Shown piece after piece: positions 11,090 through 23,334 of a DNA stretch of 64,000 nucleotides. This stretch comes from Anthostomella pinea (taxonomy: Eukaryota > Ascomycota > Sordariomycetes > Xylariales > Xylariaceae): positions 930,001 to 994,000 of the forward strand of contig CAUWAG010000008.1 of assembly GCA_963556695.1 (NCBI GenBank), written 5' to 3'. A model generated the notes under the pieces. The model had not been told where the DNA came from, searched no databases, and was given only the letters and a program-made list of their open reading frames with translations. Within the stretch, counting starts at the first letter, position 1. The number at the start of each line of letters is the position of its first letter. The position numbers and the translations under genes are program-made.

Positions 11090-12278
11090 TGAGTGTTCCG
11101 TACCTCAAACTCGGGCGTCGGGAATGCGGGATCCGACTGCCTGTATTATATAAACCTGAAGTCCTCGAACAACCGGCTGATATGAGAACATTACTTTTAT
11201 GACTTCTAAGGCTAGGAAGAGAGCCTTGCGTAAAGTCTCTAGTTCGTCGAGATTTCATACGGTAATGTTACGGACTAGTGGGGTACCGTAGATAGGTGAC
11301 CGATTTCTCACGATTCTGCGTTTGGATCATTGGCAAAGCATCGAAGGCTGGTTACCCAGGTGCTCAGGCAATCGGTAAACTCACAAGCCTCGCATTTCCA
11401 TAAGCCGGGGACGGACGATTATGGTAGTGTCTGAGCCACCTAGCATGAGCGCCGACGAACATGCTGTCCATCCAGGCCCTGTTCGAGGACCTGGGGAACA
11501 GGAACAGGCGGCCTGTTGCCGGTTGATGCGGCCGAGCCACGCCTCATGTTGGACATCAGCACTGGGCATAGTGGGCCTGACCGACTACGAGTGCTTCTTC
11601 GGACCCGGGGCGCGGCGGTCCTATGCGGCGGCCGAGATGGCGGGCGTGGATGGCCGGGCACGAAGACGGCGGACAGGTTCCGGGCGGCTTTGAATATGCC
11701 TTCCTGTTGCTGCGAGGGATGTTGCTGTTGCTGCGAGGAGGGGCGTCGGGGCTGTCATGGCTGGGATGGAGTTCCTGGGTTTGATATCGTCTGCCGTGTA
11801 CGGATTGTAGGACCCAGTCAGATCCCCCATATCAACGGTGATCTCGGTGCATCTCGTAGCTCGCTGGGTGAAGTACCTAAGAGAAGTAGTTTATCATGCT
11901 TCAAGTGGGAGCACTACCTAGTGGTTTCAGAGTCTTACACCTGTGATTAAGCCGTCCTTGTTGTAGAGTGGAACCATCAGTCATCTCGAAAAGAAGAAGA
12001 TGAGACCAATGACTCCAGGAGGTCATCCGGTAGTCACAGTGCTCAAGCATTGACGACGTCTTCAATTCCAATCTCATCAGAGGCACGCATTGCGTAATTT
12101 ATGATAAAATTATACACTCCCGGGTTGTCCTGTAATGACCAAGTTGTTACCATTTACAGGTCACTGGTGGTGCCTGTCTGCCAGCTGGCCAGGTACAGAG
12201 CGTCACGGGTATCCACCCGGGCAAGGACAGGCAAGGACAGGGATGCGGAGCGGCGGCCAATGCACTGCCATGATTCAT

Positions 12279-12337
12279 CCTGCCCACCTGCCCACCACCT
12301 GCCCACCTGCCCACCTGCCCACCTGCCCACCTGCCCG
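12279..12337. repeat. CTGCCCAC minisatellite
   Basis: About seven near-perfect tandem units of the 8-mer CTGCCCAC, with one irregular spacing early in the array. Located about 330 bp upstream of the gelsolin-domain gene start. Confidence 0.9.
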
Positions 12338-12598
12338 GCCACCGGCATCCCATGTTTCCTCCGAAGCTGTTGTTGACGATTCACGAACCCACATGCACTT
12401 GAGCAGATTCTAAAATAAGCCGAGAGTCTGACCCATCGCCAGCGACGCCAGCGACGCTCGTGACGTCCACCCAAGCGCAAACAATAATAGCACCCGGCCT
12501 GCTTAAGCTTTGCGCCTACCCCCTTGCAGTAGAGCCCGCCCGCGCGAACCAACCCGAGACAGCCCAAAAGACAAAAAGAAAACAACCCGACTCCACGC

Positions 12599-12623
12599 GT
12601 TGCCGTTGCCGTTGCCGTTGCCG
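12599..12623. repeat. GTTGCC microsatellite
   Basis: Four tandem GTTGCC units about 50 bp upstream of the start codon of the gelsolin-domain gene, so it lies in its promoter or 5' leader. Confidence 0.85.
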
Positions 12624-12670
12624 TGACATGCGCTGCCCTCCGAGGCCATAAACAATAGTACACCATCCCG

Positions 12671-15600
12671 ATGTCTGAGGACGTGTCCCGTTTTCTGTCC
12701 CAGGTGAAAGAGTTAGGAGAACGACGAATCGAAGAGGATGAGGCTCGGTCGAGAGAGCTAGAAGAGAAGATACTGCAAGAGCGCAAAGAACGACAGGCAC
12801 GTCGCGCAGGTACGCACACGCACAATTACACTTTCTGTATTACCTGCCCTCCAGCCCTCCAGCCGTGGCCTTCGTCAGCAACAACGCGGTCGGGGCATGT
12901 CCCCAAGAACACCTCCGAGGCCAATTGCTTTCTCCTCGTGCCATCCCCTCGCGTTAGGTAAACCGGAGTCGCAAACTAACATCTCTCTCTACTAGAACGC
13001 GCCAGATCCATTTCACCCCAGAAAGATTCCTCACCCGCAAACACCCCGCCACCGTCGACTCATCGCACCAGCGCCCAAGGCCCTGAACGCCTCAACCTCG
13101 AGTCGTCTCCTGTCATCGAACCTCCGGGCAGCCCCCAGTCGCGTTCCTCACTCCAAAGCGAGGACATGGCCGCCCCAGCCGGCTTTTGGGCCTCGGCGTC
13201 GAAAGAGAACGAATCACCTTTCGATGCAGAGCACAAGCCCGCCAGTCCGCTTTCACCCACTCGAAGTGGCTCGACCGCAAGGGGGTTGTCGTGGCAGAAA
13301 CGTCCAAACTCGCAAGCATCCGAGAGGTCCCGATCTCGGCCGCTGTCCGTGTTCGCAGCTCAGAATGCAGCCCGTTCCTCGAACAATCCCCCCGAACCCA
13401 CGTCGGCCACCGAGTCTGTATCGAGAGACCAGATTGCCTCGGCATTGTCTTCCAAGGACCCTTCGTGGTTCCGCCAGACAGCCGATAGAGGTGCTAATTC
13501 GGCAGCGTACCGACGAAGTCAGGTGGAAGACAAGCACACCGTAGACATGTCCGCCATGCAATCACAGCTGCCGGGTATGTCGCGTGCTACCTCGGGCGAA
13601 TCTGCCAGAGAAGAGACGGTTACTAGCCCGGACTCGCCCTACCTTCGTGGCAAGCTAGCTTCACCACTGCCCCTATCAAGCTCGCAAAGACTAGACCCAC
13701 CAGGCGCAGAAGCTCAGCCAGAAACCGAGATGGATGAAGAGACGCAGGGTTTCATGCCTCCACCACTCAGACGAAGCTCGCCCTCAAAAGCCGAGAGACC
13801 GATATCACCAACGAAGGGCTTGGGAGGGTTTGTGCAGAGTGCCATGATGAAGCGTTCCGACAGCGTGAACAAGAGATGGAGTGTCCAATCACCCGCAGGT
13901 CTGCAACGCGCAGACTCTGTTGTTTCAAATCGCGATAATTATACTCCTAGCACCCGGATTGGCGCAAGCGCGAGGTCGAGGTCAAGACCGACCAGTTTGT
14001 TCCGGGAAGCGTCTTCTACGGAGCACTCGAGGCCAGGCTCTAGCCACGGCAAAGAAGAGGGCAAAGCCTCGACAGGCGCCGACGATACGTCTTTCAAACG
14101 GAAGGACACGACATCGCCGGAACCTCAAGAGCAGGAACCTGAGCATGTCACGCCTCCGACGAGTCCCTCCAAGACCATGGACTCTCGCAGATGGAGTCCC
14201 ACAAAGGCGAGCTGGCTTGAATCTGCGTTGAACAAGCCGGAGTCTCCAAAGCCGAAATCCGCCACTCCGGTTTCCAATCAGCCAGCGTGGATGGCAGAGC
14301 TCCAGAAGGCCAAAGCACAAAAGACACCCAGCTCGGGACCAGAGAGAGGTAGGTCTCCTACTGTTTCGCACAAGCACCAAGTTAGTATTGGCGGGCTTAT
14401 GAGGTCCTCTGCTCCTGGCATTACGGCGAAACCCCCTACACCAGCAGCTCTCCACAGTCCGTCCCTTTCTACAAGCAGCACTACCCGCCCTGCCTACGCC
14501 GCTCTTCGCAAAGAGTCATCAAGCTCGACGACGGTCGATATCGGAACTGCCAAACCTGAAGTCGCTAGTGAGAATCAACCGCCTGCAGAGAGTTCACCGA
14601 CTTCAACGGTGCCGCCACCCGCCTCCAAAACAAAGCCGGAGACCCCTCCAAAGAAGGACTTCCGGGCAAATCTGAGATCTCGACAACTGCCCAGTACTTC
14701 TGGCAGTGCCCAGCAGCCCGAGTTCAAGAATGTGTTTGGCAACCTTCGGAAGACAACTACGCATAATTACGTTGCCCCAGACGAGCTCAAGGATAACATT
14801 CTTAGAGGAAAATCAGGACTGAGTGCCACTGGAGGTCCCCAGAAAAGTGAACGGAAGGATGAGTTTAAGGACGCTATCTTGGCAAAGAAGCAGGAGTTCC
14901 AGAGAGTACAATCTGAGGGTCGAGGCATCACGCGGCAGGATAGTGTTACGGGCGAGAAGACACTACCCGAAGGTCTTGCGAAGCGGAGAGAACTTGGTCG
15001 ATCTAACACAGTGAAACGGGACTCCGCCACGTCCGATACGATGGGCTTCGACTCCAAAAGATCGAGCGCTGTATCAAAACGAGATTCTGTCCCGGAGCCG
15101 TCGTCCAGCAGATCAGCGCGTTTCGGTAGCATAGGGAATCGTGATACGATATCTGAACCTACGACCACCGAACCAGAGCATCCAAGTATCAACGCGAAAC
15201 GAGACTCGGCTCAAGAGGCCCCAGTCCTGAAGCGGATCAGTGCGTTGCCCTCCACCCCGACACTGTCGAAGGAGACAAGTGCGCCTGGCCGCTTGCAGGG
15301 AAAGATTGGAGGCGGTGTCCTAGCCAATCGGTTCAATCCTGCTCTCGCTGGCCTTCTAGCTAGAGGACCACCTGGGACGGGCTCGGGGTCTGGTGGCGCC
15401 AGTGGCAGCGCATCGGAAACGATCTCGCAGTCAGACTCTACCGCCATGCCCAACGACAACGAAGCGGGATCAGGTCCTAAGCTGACGCACATGACAAAGG
15501 TTCGTGCTCGAGGTCCTAAGAGGAAGGCGCCTACTTCTGCCCCAGTGCCAGCGCCTATTTCCGAGGAACCGGAGCCGAGAATGGACAAGCCCTCACCAGA

Positions 15601-17604
15601 AGAGCCTCGGGCTCCACGACAGGAGTCCCCTGCCACGGTACCGAAGCCGCAACTAACATATCTTATCGACTCTTCGAAGAAGAGCTACAATGAACCTCCA
15701 AAGCCAAAGAGGCCACAGCCGACTGCTCTCGTGGGTTCGTCAAACAAATCGTATGACGCTTCCGTACCCGATCAGTTATCTGTCCGGACTCCCAAGTCAG
15801 GAAGCAGTTCCCATGAGCAGGTGGCTGCATTAGCTGTGCCAAGAAAACCGCTGTCGCCCACAAAGGTGCCAGAAGAGCCAAGCGACCCCCTAGACCAACC
15901 TCCGTCGCCAAGGAAATTGAACATGAACAGGATGTCACGGTTCCTCGATGACTCTACTCGAGTAGAGGGGAAGAGTGGCAGCCCTGAGAGACCCAAGGAA
16001 CCCGAAGTGTCTGTCAGACCCGATACGTCTTCTGATAAGCTGAGTTTCCGACTGGAGTCGCAGCCGCAATCACCACCGCTCGAAAAACCACGGAGGCCTT
16101 TGCCTGACCCGGTCTCCGTATCATGGAAGAGACAACCCTCGTCTGACGAGGCTGAGTCAACTACAGCAACCCCGGAGGGCAGAGGTCCAGCTATGTTCGG
16201 TGCAAGGCCGTTGCCTGTACCCCCCGCATTTGCTAATGTCGAACCCCTGAAAATCCCTGGCCGGTCACTCCCAAAGGAACCCGAACGAGCATTGCCGACT
16301 CCAGGACCCAAGTCACCTGCCTCGATAGCATCTCCCATGCGGTCACCGACGAAGCAGGCGTTGGATACGTCAAACATCCTGAGCGACTTCTTTGGTTCAG
16401 AACGCCCGCAAAGGCATTACCACGTAGATGCGGCTGAGCTTTTGATACATCGGCCCAATACAGCGCCGCTGAAAATCCAAACCTTGAGCACTCAACTCTA
16501 CCAGTTCTCGGCAGATGGCAAGAAAATCCCAGTTCCCACCCATCGTGAACGAACCCTGTTTGAGCGAGAGATGTACATATGTTCGCATACGTTCACGAAC
16601 GAGGCTGGCAGAAAGACCGTCGAGGTCTACTTCTGGGCAGGGGATGAGGTTTCTCAATCGACTGTCGAGGACGCGTCACTCTTCGTGTCTCGAGAAGCGA
16701 GGGCTATGGGTGACAAGTTGGTCAAATTACGTCAAGGCAAGGAGACTCCCGAGTTCATACAAGCTCTAGGGGGCATTCTCATCACCCAACGGGGGTCTGG
16801 CAACAAGTACGACTCACTTGCTCCGCATATGATCTGTGGGCGGCGATACCATGGGCATGTCGTCTTCGACGAGGCTGACTTCACACCGTCAGCCATGTGT
16901 TCCGGCTTTCCTTACCTTATCACTCAAGCTGGCAGATGCTACTTGTGGAAGGGTAAGGGCAGCGGAGTGGACGAGCTCAGCTGCGCGCGTCTGATAGGAA
17001 TGGACTACGCGCTCTCGGGTGAAATGGAAGAGTTTGAAGATGGCCGCGAGCCAGCAACGTTCTGGGACCTCTTCAATGGCGGCAGTAGATCTGGGTCAGC
17101 AGACCACTGGCGACTCAAGCCGAACTACGACAAGTACTGCAGCAGGCTGTTCTGCTCGGACGCAGCCTCGAGACAGCAGGTGAGCTACTCCTTTAAGTTT
17201 CTGGAAGCCCACAATACGATACTAACACGCATAAACTGTAGGTCGTAGAGCTGTCACCGTTCGCCCAGACGGATCTCCAACCCACGGGCATCTACGTCAT
17301 TGATGCCTTCTTCGAACTTTACATAGTCGTTGGGTCGCGCGCCCAGTCCCAGTACGCATCGTTCCACAACGCACTGGACTTTGCTCAGGAGTATGCCATC
17401 CTCGCTTCAGGCATGGAAGATCGGCCCTATGTGCCCATCTCTACAGTGGTGCTAGAGGGAATTCCTCGGGATATGAAGAGTATATTCCGCAAGTGGCGCG
17501 ACGCTGCCGGTCCGACCACCACCAACCCAAACGCGGGCTTGAAACGGGGTCGTAGTCTCAAAGTGGTGTCGTTGAACCAGGCACTTCAGGCATTGAGCGA
17601 TTAG
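12671..17604 (+). CDS. DUF4045 / gelsolin-repeat protein (villin-like, fungal)
   Basis: A large fungal protein of 1561 residues from exons 12671-12809, 12996-17179 and 17242-17604; all phases agree. The N-terminus MSEDVSRFLSQVKELGERR leads into a charged helical stretch with coiled-coil character. About 1000 residues rich in Ser, Pro, Lys and Arg follow, of the kind seen in DUF4045 proteins and probably disordered. The C-terminal third carries gelsolin-like repeats: LYQFSADGKKIPVP, TFTNEAGRKTVEVYFWAGDE, LITQAGRCYLWKGKGSGVDEL, and the final repeat GIYVIDAFFELYIVVG after the last intron. Gelsolin repeats bind actin in a calcium-dependent manner, so a role in actin remodelling is likely by family. 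Recurring KRDS-type motifs between residues about 660 and 760 could be phosphorylation sites (inference). Confidence 0.9.
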
Positions 17605-18686
17605 AGCTCGACTCGATCCCGATGGTCATAGCCGTTGCGCGCAAGACGGCTGTAGCCATGCCTAGCATTGTGTAGTCCGCGATCAGTGATGCCTGGGGCA
17701 TCCGAGGTACATGCTGCTTGGGCGTGCATGTTTGCTTTTATAAACTTGTGTATTTGATAAGGTGTCATGTGACCATGCGGCGAAGGCGGTGTTGGGGACG
17801 GAAACATTGTATTCGTGCATCGTTTGGGAGGCGTATATAATGATGGCCACTGGTCGACAGAGGGGGGGGAAAGCTAATCCGAGCTCCCTTATGTGATGTA
17901 TGCCGCAAGATCTCACGACACTCGGACGACATGACAGTAGGAGCTAGGGAAAGAACAAAATGGAGGTTACAGACTTTTTGCAAATAAAGCAGTTTATTTC
18001 ATCTGGTGGTTGTTCCAACACTGCGGTGCAACAGTGTGACTTTCACGTCGCGTACCTTGTCACTGACGCGAGCAGCATCTTGGGCCTCCGCGTGTACCGC
18101 ACGGCTGAATGGAGCGGTCAGGTAAGTTGGCCGGCGTGCGACAGATTCTTACTTATTCAGTCACGCGCGGGAGGTTGGGGAGGAAAAGAGCCATACGTGG
18201 GTGCGGGCGCGGGCGTCTTGGACTCCTCTGAAGGTTTTAAAACAGAGCAGTTGGATAATAGGGGGGGATGGGGGACTACCTAGGGATACAGGTGTTGATG
18301 GCTGGTCGAGGTGACTTTGGTAGGAACTGGCATGCTATGGAGTCTACCAGGGTGTCGTCGCCAGTTTCGTGGTATCAGATTCGAATACTCTTCTCACTGG
18401 AGTATAAGAGCGTTTTTCGGAAGTGTGTTGCTGCCACGATTTGGTGACTTGGTTTCAGGCTCCTGGTCACGGTGATGCGTTCATTCTCTGTCTGAACACG
18501 TGCTCAGTGGCGTTATCTAGCCATGTTATGATTCCTGATGAGCAATATTGTCATCCTGTGGGATCACATGTAACTGTCAAAGGTACCTTCCCTACCTATT
18601 TAAGTAGGATGGTACCCCAATCAGCTACCCTCGTTCCTCTTCCAATACGGACCATTCTTAAATTCCACAGCAGCACAACCGCCACG
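17605..18686. other. Intergenic interval
   Basis: About 1.1 kb without a supported gene. It holds short G-rich runs (near 17863-17871 and 18261-18275) and overlapping short open frames with no recognisable motif. Confidence 0.5.
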
Positions 18687-19176
18687 ATGACTATCACCTT
18701 TGAGTTTCAAAGACCTCCATATCCTCCGGCACGATGCTGACTGTACCTGAGTCGAGGGAAGCGAGTACCATGGCAGTGTGACCCATCCGAACATACCGTA
18801 CACAATTTATGTTCACGACAACCATCTGCTCCTCGTTCCCCGCGCAGTCGACAAGCTCCACAAGGAGCTCCGGGATTTCCGCCACAACCACCGGCGCTTC
18901 ACCCTGCAGCTCTCCGATGACTGGCTCGAGGCCTACCAGAAGTACAACATGCCGCCTATCTTCGCTGCCCGAAAGGTCAACTTCGGATTCAATGAAGATA
19001 AGGGCGTCGTCGTGGCCGCCTTGCTAGGGCCTGGCAGCAACCTCATCCCCTACTGGAACATCAGCAGTATGCTGCGCGGGAGAAAGACTGTCATCTGCGT
19101 CCATTTCATGTATGGGACGCCGGATCCTGAGGGGCGCTACCAGATGATGTTGATGGATCTGGACCAAGCTGCTTGA
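18687..19176 (+). pseudogene. Open coding fragment of unknown family, no usable start
   Basis: The frame from 18751 to 19176 looks protein-coding: ...SEYHGSVTHPNIPYTIYVHDNHLLL, then RRFTLQLSDDWLEAYQKYN, NFGFNEDKGVVVAALLGPGSNLIPYWN, ending MMLMDLDQAA. I do not recognise the family. The same frame continues upstream as SFKDLHILRHDADCT but is cut by a TGA at 18748-18750. The nearest upstream ATG (18687) is in another frame that stops at once. No GT-AG intron restores a start. It is either a truncated relic, a gene with a start I cannot see, or one with a C-to-T change turning CGA into TGA. Confidence 0.45.
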
Positions 19177-19612
19177 GATCAACTGTGAGATCGGAGGAAA
19201 CCTATCTCGGACCTCGGGCTACAGACAGAGCTACACGCAACGGAAAGATGGTGAAGTTCGATGAGCTTAAGCTGTGCCTCTTGAATAGGTGATAACGTCT
19301 GGAGAAAGCCTCTGTCAGGCTTCAGTGGCGCTGAAACTCCCCGTAAGACATGGAGATAGCTTAGGGTTAGGGTTAGGGTTGCCGTAGCTCGGTGGAGAAT
19401 ATGAGGAGAAGAGGAAATTGTGGGGTCTAAACCCAGATCACGTGAGAGGTCGAAGTTCTGACCGTAGCACGTGATACTGGGCTTTCGGAGATCCTTCCGC
19501 TTGATGAGCAGGGATAGGAGGGCTTCGCTTCACTTCACTTCACATGCTTCCTGACTATCCATGACGGGCTTTGTGTTACTTCTCATGATTATTCCTCAGC
19601 CTGAGTATCTAA
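19177..19612. other. Intergenic interval containing TTAGGG repeats
   Basis: Separates the plus-strand fragment from the minus-strand gene ending at 19613. Apart from the TTAGGG repeat at 19361 I see nothing distinctive. Confidence 0.5.
19361..19381 (+). repeat. Interstitial (TTAGGG)n repeat
   Basis: Three perfect TTAGGG units followed by TTG. The unit is the usual telomere repeat of filamentous fungi. It sits between two genes, in the opposite orientation to the copy at 9614. Confidence 0.85.
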
Positions 19613-22259
19613 CTACATCTTCTTCTCAGCCAGGACGAACATGTGACGTTGCCAGCCGAACCGTCGAGCCATCCGCCTTCCCAATGCCTGTGCCATAATT
19701 GGATCGACTTTCGCCACGGGGTGCGGCCGATGGAATATGATCTTGCCTCCGTGCGCCGCCGCCATGCCGTTGAACGGCTCGAGGCTGACAGCCGAGCCGC
19801 CGATGTTGCGCGCGGCGAAACCCATGTCGCGCATTGCGTGCACCAAGACGTCCCAGTCCATGCTCTTGGCCTCCTCGGGTGAGGTCGGATACATGGCTGT
19901 GACCATGCCCAGTGCGCGCTGTGTGGTAGGGATCTTCTCCATCGCCTCGGACGACACAGGCTTGGAGGGTGCAAAGATGAGCTCGATATCTCCTAGGTCA
20001 GAGGTGATGGCCGATGTGTGTTCGGGGCGGGCCTTGGTCTTCTTCTTTCTCTTCGCCTTGACCTCAGTCTTGGGAGCATTTTGGGGCGGTGTCTGGGTTT
20101 GAGAAGTACCGAAGCTTGTGACGACCGGCGCTTCAAGTCTTGCCACCTCGGCGGCCATCCTTTGGCGTTGATGGGCTACGTTGTTGAGGTGTTCTTGCGA
20201 TGCATAGGCGGATACGGCATCTAGGTCGTGCTTGATTTCGTCCGGGGTGAGTGTCTTCAGCTTCCAAAGTTGCTTCCCGCAGAGCGATTCAATTGACTTC
20301 CACAAGGCCTGCAGTGACTCGTGCGTAGCGTCGAAACGAACGAGTTGGTCGTTCTGGCCACGGCGAGGCGCCGGTATCTCGATGAAGGCTTTAAGCAGTC
20401 GTGCCGTTCTCGGGCACCGCTCGGCCTTCCCTTGCTCTTCAGTCTTGGCTAAGCGCCTCCACCAGCGTCGATTTTCTGTCTTCAACATCGCTTCGCCGTC
20501 AGGGTCGGAGGCCCGGGGACGATGGAGACGCATCGTGTCAAGGAGCTCTGATAGTGCTGCCAGGCCGGATAGCTTTGCTAGAAGAACCTCATCCAAGCGC
20601 GCTCGGTCGCTTGCCGAGCATTTTGCGAGGTGCTCGTCCAGAAAGGCGAATAAAGATGCGAAACCAATGCGGTTCGTCGAGTCGACCCCAGCAGTGATTT
20701 TGCGGAGAAACCAATCAAGGGGGTCTTCTTCCATGAGCCGGGCCATGTAGCTGTTAAGTTCCTCTTCGTCGTCTTGTTCCTTTGGGTCTATCGACAAGCC
20801 TACCCCGTCGTTTCGTTGGAGTTTCCAATTGTGGCGGAATCCAGGGCGTGTTCGGAAGATGAGGCGAATGTGCGCCGACTCGTCGTGCATTCTGTTTACG
20901 AGAATCGTCTCCAATGACCCGATGGCTCGATCGTACTCTACGGGGAGCGGTTGACCGGCAAGGATCTGGTCACTGTATTGGTCCCGCCAGTGCTTGAGGT
21001 TCTGCAGCTCATCGTCTATGTCCATCCAGTGCCAAACTTAGCGGATATTGTAGGTCAGCTCATGTTGAATCAAATCGAATGCATCAACATCCTGATTCCC
21101 TCGAGGACGAGATTATCATGGGTCAACTTCATGAAACGCCGTAGATATGTGGGCGATGTCTGCAGCTGCCATATGTCGTCTTTGGCTTGATCAAGTCGGG
21201 CCTTGTTCTGCGAAAGAAGCACATCCACGTAGAGCCTGGGAGGTCCTGGAAAGGCCTGATGCGTGTGCTGTGACCATTCGGCCACGTCGCCCTGCTTCCG
21301 AAAGCCTACTCGGGTCATCTCATTCCACATCTTTGAAACCCCAGGTTGCCCAGCTCGGTGCCCTCGAGAAGCTGCACCGCGACACTGCGGAGGAACTTGA
21401 GAAGACGTGCTTGAGCGTCCAGGATGAGGCGGGCTCTGGGAAATCCAAATTGGTCACATCTGTGGGTGGCCTCGCGATCGAAGCCCACGATACGCCCGTA
21501 TTGGGTACCATGCATGACCACGCAAGTGGCCGAGAATCCTCGGGTGTCAAGCAATCCAAATTCCCATCTAAGCTGCATCTGTCTAGCATCAAACATGGCC
21601 CATTCCTCTGGGGCGTGGTGTGTTCGGTTGTGCAAGAGGCTCAGCAGCATTCCCGGATCCGACTTGAGCTGGTCTTTGCCCAAGTACCTGTATCACCGGT
21701 TAGCAACGTGTGAATGCTGCGTTATGAGAAAGAGTACCCACGGCATCAGGATCGTGCCGCGCATATGCTGCTGGTGTTCTCTGCCCAAGTCATCGTCTCC
21801 ATTGTGGTAGATGTATTGGACATAGTCCCAGCGGTTTTGCTGCATATCGGGGTCGACCTGCGAGAGCACCGTGTCGCGATTGTCCCGGCTCAGCTTCCTC
21901 CAGCGACTACGATTCCTGTCGCCCTGTGACTCAATCTGGGTCTGCAAGAAGACTCGGTCCTGATGGGCTGCTTCGACCAAGCTGGCGATGGTGGTCTTCA
22001 CCTCCTCTACGGTCAAGCCCTTGAAGTCGTCTGGCGCGCGCATGTATGTATAACGGTCCCATTCTTGGTCTGCCATGGTGTGCCAGCTCTGCTGACAGTC
22101 GGCGCACTCGCAAGGTGGACAGTACGCAAAGTACGTGCCGGCATCTTGTCCTAGGGGTCCAGGACTGGGCCGCAGCTGTATCTCTTTGCCCAGAAAGGCC
22201 TCGGGTTCGGGGACTTGCATTTTGCCGAAGAGCTTGCGATGAGGAGCGGCGGTATGCAT
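19613..22259 (-). CDS. Long conserved-looking fungal protein of unknown function, one apparent frameshift
   Basis: Consecutive minus-strand segments read as one protein of roughly 800 residues. The first exon runs from an ATG at 22218-22220 (MQVPEPEAFLGKEIQ) or 22257-22259 to 21742, ending RGTILMP. Intron 21688-21741 leads to YLGKDQLKSDPGMLLSLLHNR, PEEWAMFDARQ and RLLKFLRSVAVQLLEGTELG. At 21339-21342 (CCCC on plus) the frame shifts by one base and continues SKMWNEMTRVGFRKQGDVAEW to YLRRFMKLTHDN. A further junction near 21035-21070 is unresolved. The last exon runs from WHWMDIDDELQNLKHWRDQ to 19613 with a Lys-rich patch (KAKRKKKTKARPE) and the ending GGSAVSLEPFNG, IIFHRPHP, MARRFGW. No catalytic motif is recognised and the function is unknown. 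Confidence 0.65.
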
Positions 22260-23334
22260 GTACCAGTCTCGAGCAATGGAATTGTGGTGTGAGGGGGTAT
22301 ACGTAGGTGACGGGAAGAAGAAGGCAGCGTGGATTTTCAGTTGCCACGAGAACGAGATTGAAGTTGTGGCGGGAGACTGGGGCAGCAACTCTGAATGCCG
22401 GGTGAACTTCTCCCAGGTCTATCACCCGATATTCGTTCCACAGCAACGGTTTTTGTAAGCAGCTCTTCGAGATTTATAATGACAACGCCTTATCGCAAGA
22501 AACTTGTAGTATATGGGCATCGATTACTACAGTAATTAGTACATGGTCCATTTATCCTCTCCCGTGGTATCTATACGAGTGCACCAATGTTTGCCCAATG
22601 ACGGGAGTCAATTTGAGGCATACATTCGATCTGTTGGAAACAATAGAGCGCACAGCCATGCTGTCCTATGTGGCACCTATGATTCCATTGTCTACGCTGC
22701 CTCAGCTGTCGTAGATGTTGGTAGCACCACTGGCCAGACGACAAGCAAAAGCAAGCAACCAGCTCGATCTCAAAGACTAGGGACACCGAAACAAACCACT
22801 AGCACCACCAACGCGACTCGTTTCTTTACCGCGAACAAGGAACAGTCAGGGATAAATCTTCAAAACCCCTCATCCGCCGCCATGCTGGGCCAGGACTATA
22901 ATACGCGCCGGAGACCTCTGGATCCTGCTCCTCAGATCTACTCCCAATCGGACGAGGACGTCATCCATCCAATGTCTTCCCTGTCCACCACTCTACCCCT
23001 ATGCACCTCCAACAACCTCAGCCCAGGATGGGCCTCACACGACGCTCGCCGTCCGCGAACATCTTCAGTACCGCTTCGAGCATTCCGCCGCCCGCTGCCT
23101 TTCGAACCTCGCCCACCTCCGAAATTCGACGTAGTACTTCCTCGCGATCTGGCGGAGGTTTGCTTCGGAAGAAGAAGGCTACGGTATACCACCGATGCTT
23201 ATCGGCAAAAGCTGCTGCTGTATTTTGATGGTGGCAATGCTGTTCCACGGTGCCCTGACGACCGTTTCTATGCAGCTTCCAAGGTAAGACGATACCTATA
23301 CAAAATAGCACAACGTTTGATCACTCTTAGGTAC
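22260..23334. other. Interval with long open frames of doubtful status
   Basis: A plus-strand frame is open from 22543 to beyond 23280 (MVHLSSPVVSIRV...) and another from 23001 (MGLTRRSPSANIFS). They overlap each other and run into the antisense of the FAD oxidase. Their residues are Ser/Pro/Arg-rich without a domain. A GTAAGA site at 23284 could be a donor. I do not support a gene here, but a 5' fragment of one is possible. Confidence 0.35.

Larger units (their letters stand above)
11090..12670. other. GC-rich intergenic interval with simple repeats
   Basis: This is 1.6 kb between the ARL2 gene and the gelsolin-domain gene. Short open frames overlap on both strands without recognisable motifs. 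It carries the CTGCCCAC minisatellite, a duplicated GGCAAGGACA unit near 12220-12241, and a (GTTGCC)n run near 12600-12623. The right end is presumably the promoter of the next gene. Confidence 0.5.

Noticed and set aside
11380..11950. Overlapping open frames upstream of the gelsolin-domain gene
   Set aside because: GC-rich DNA with few stops in several phases and no family similarity.
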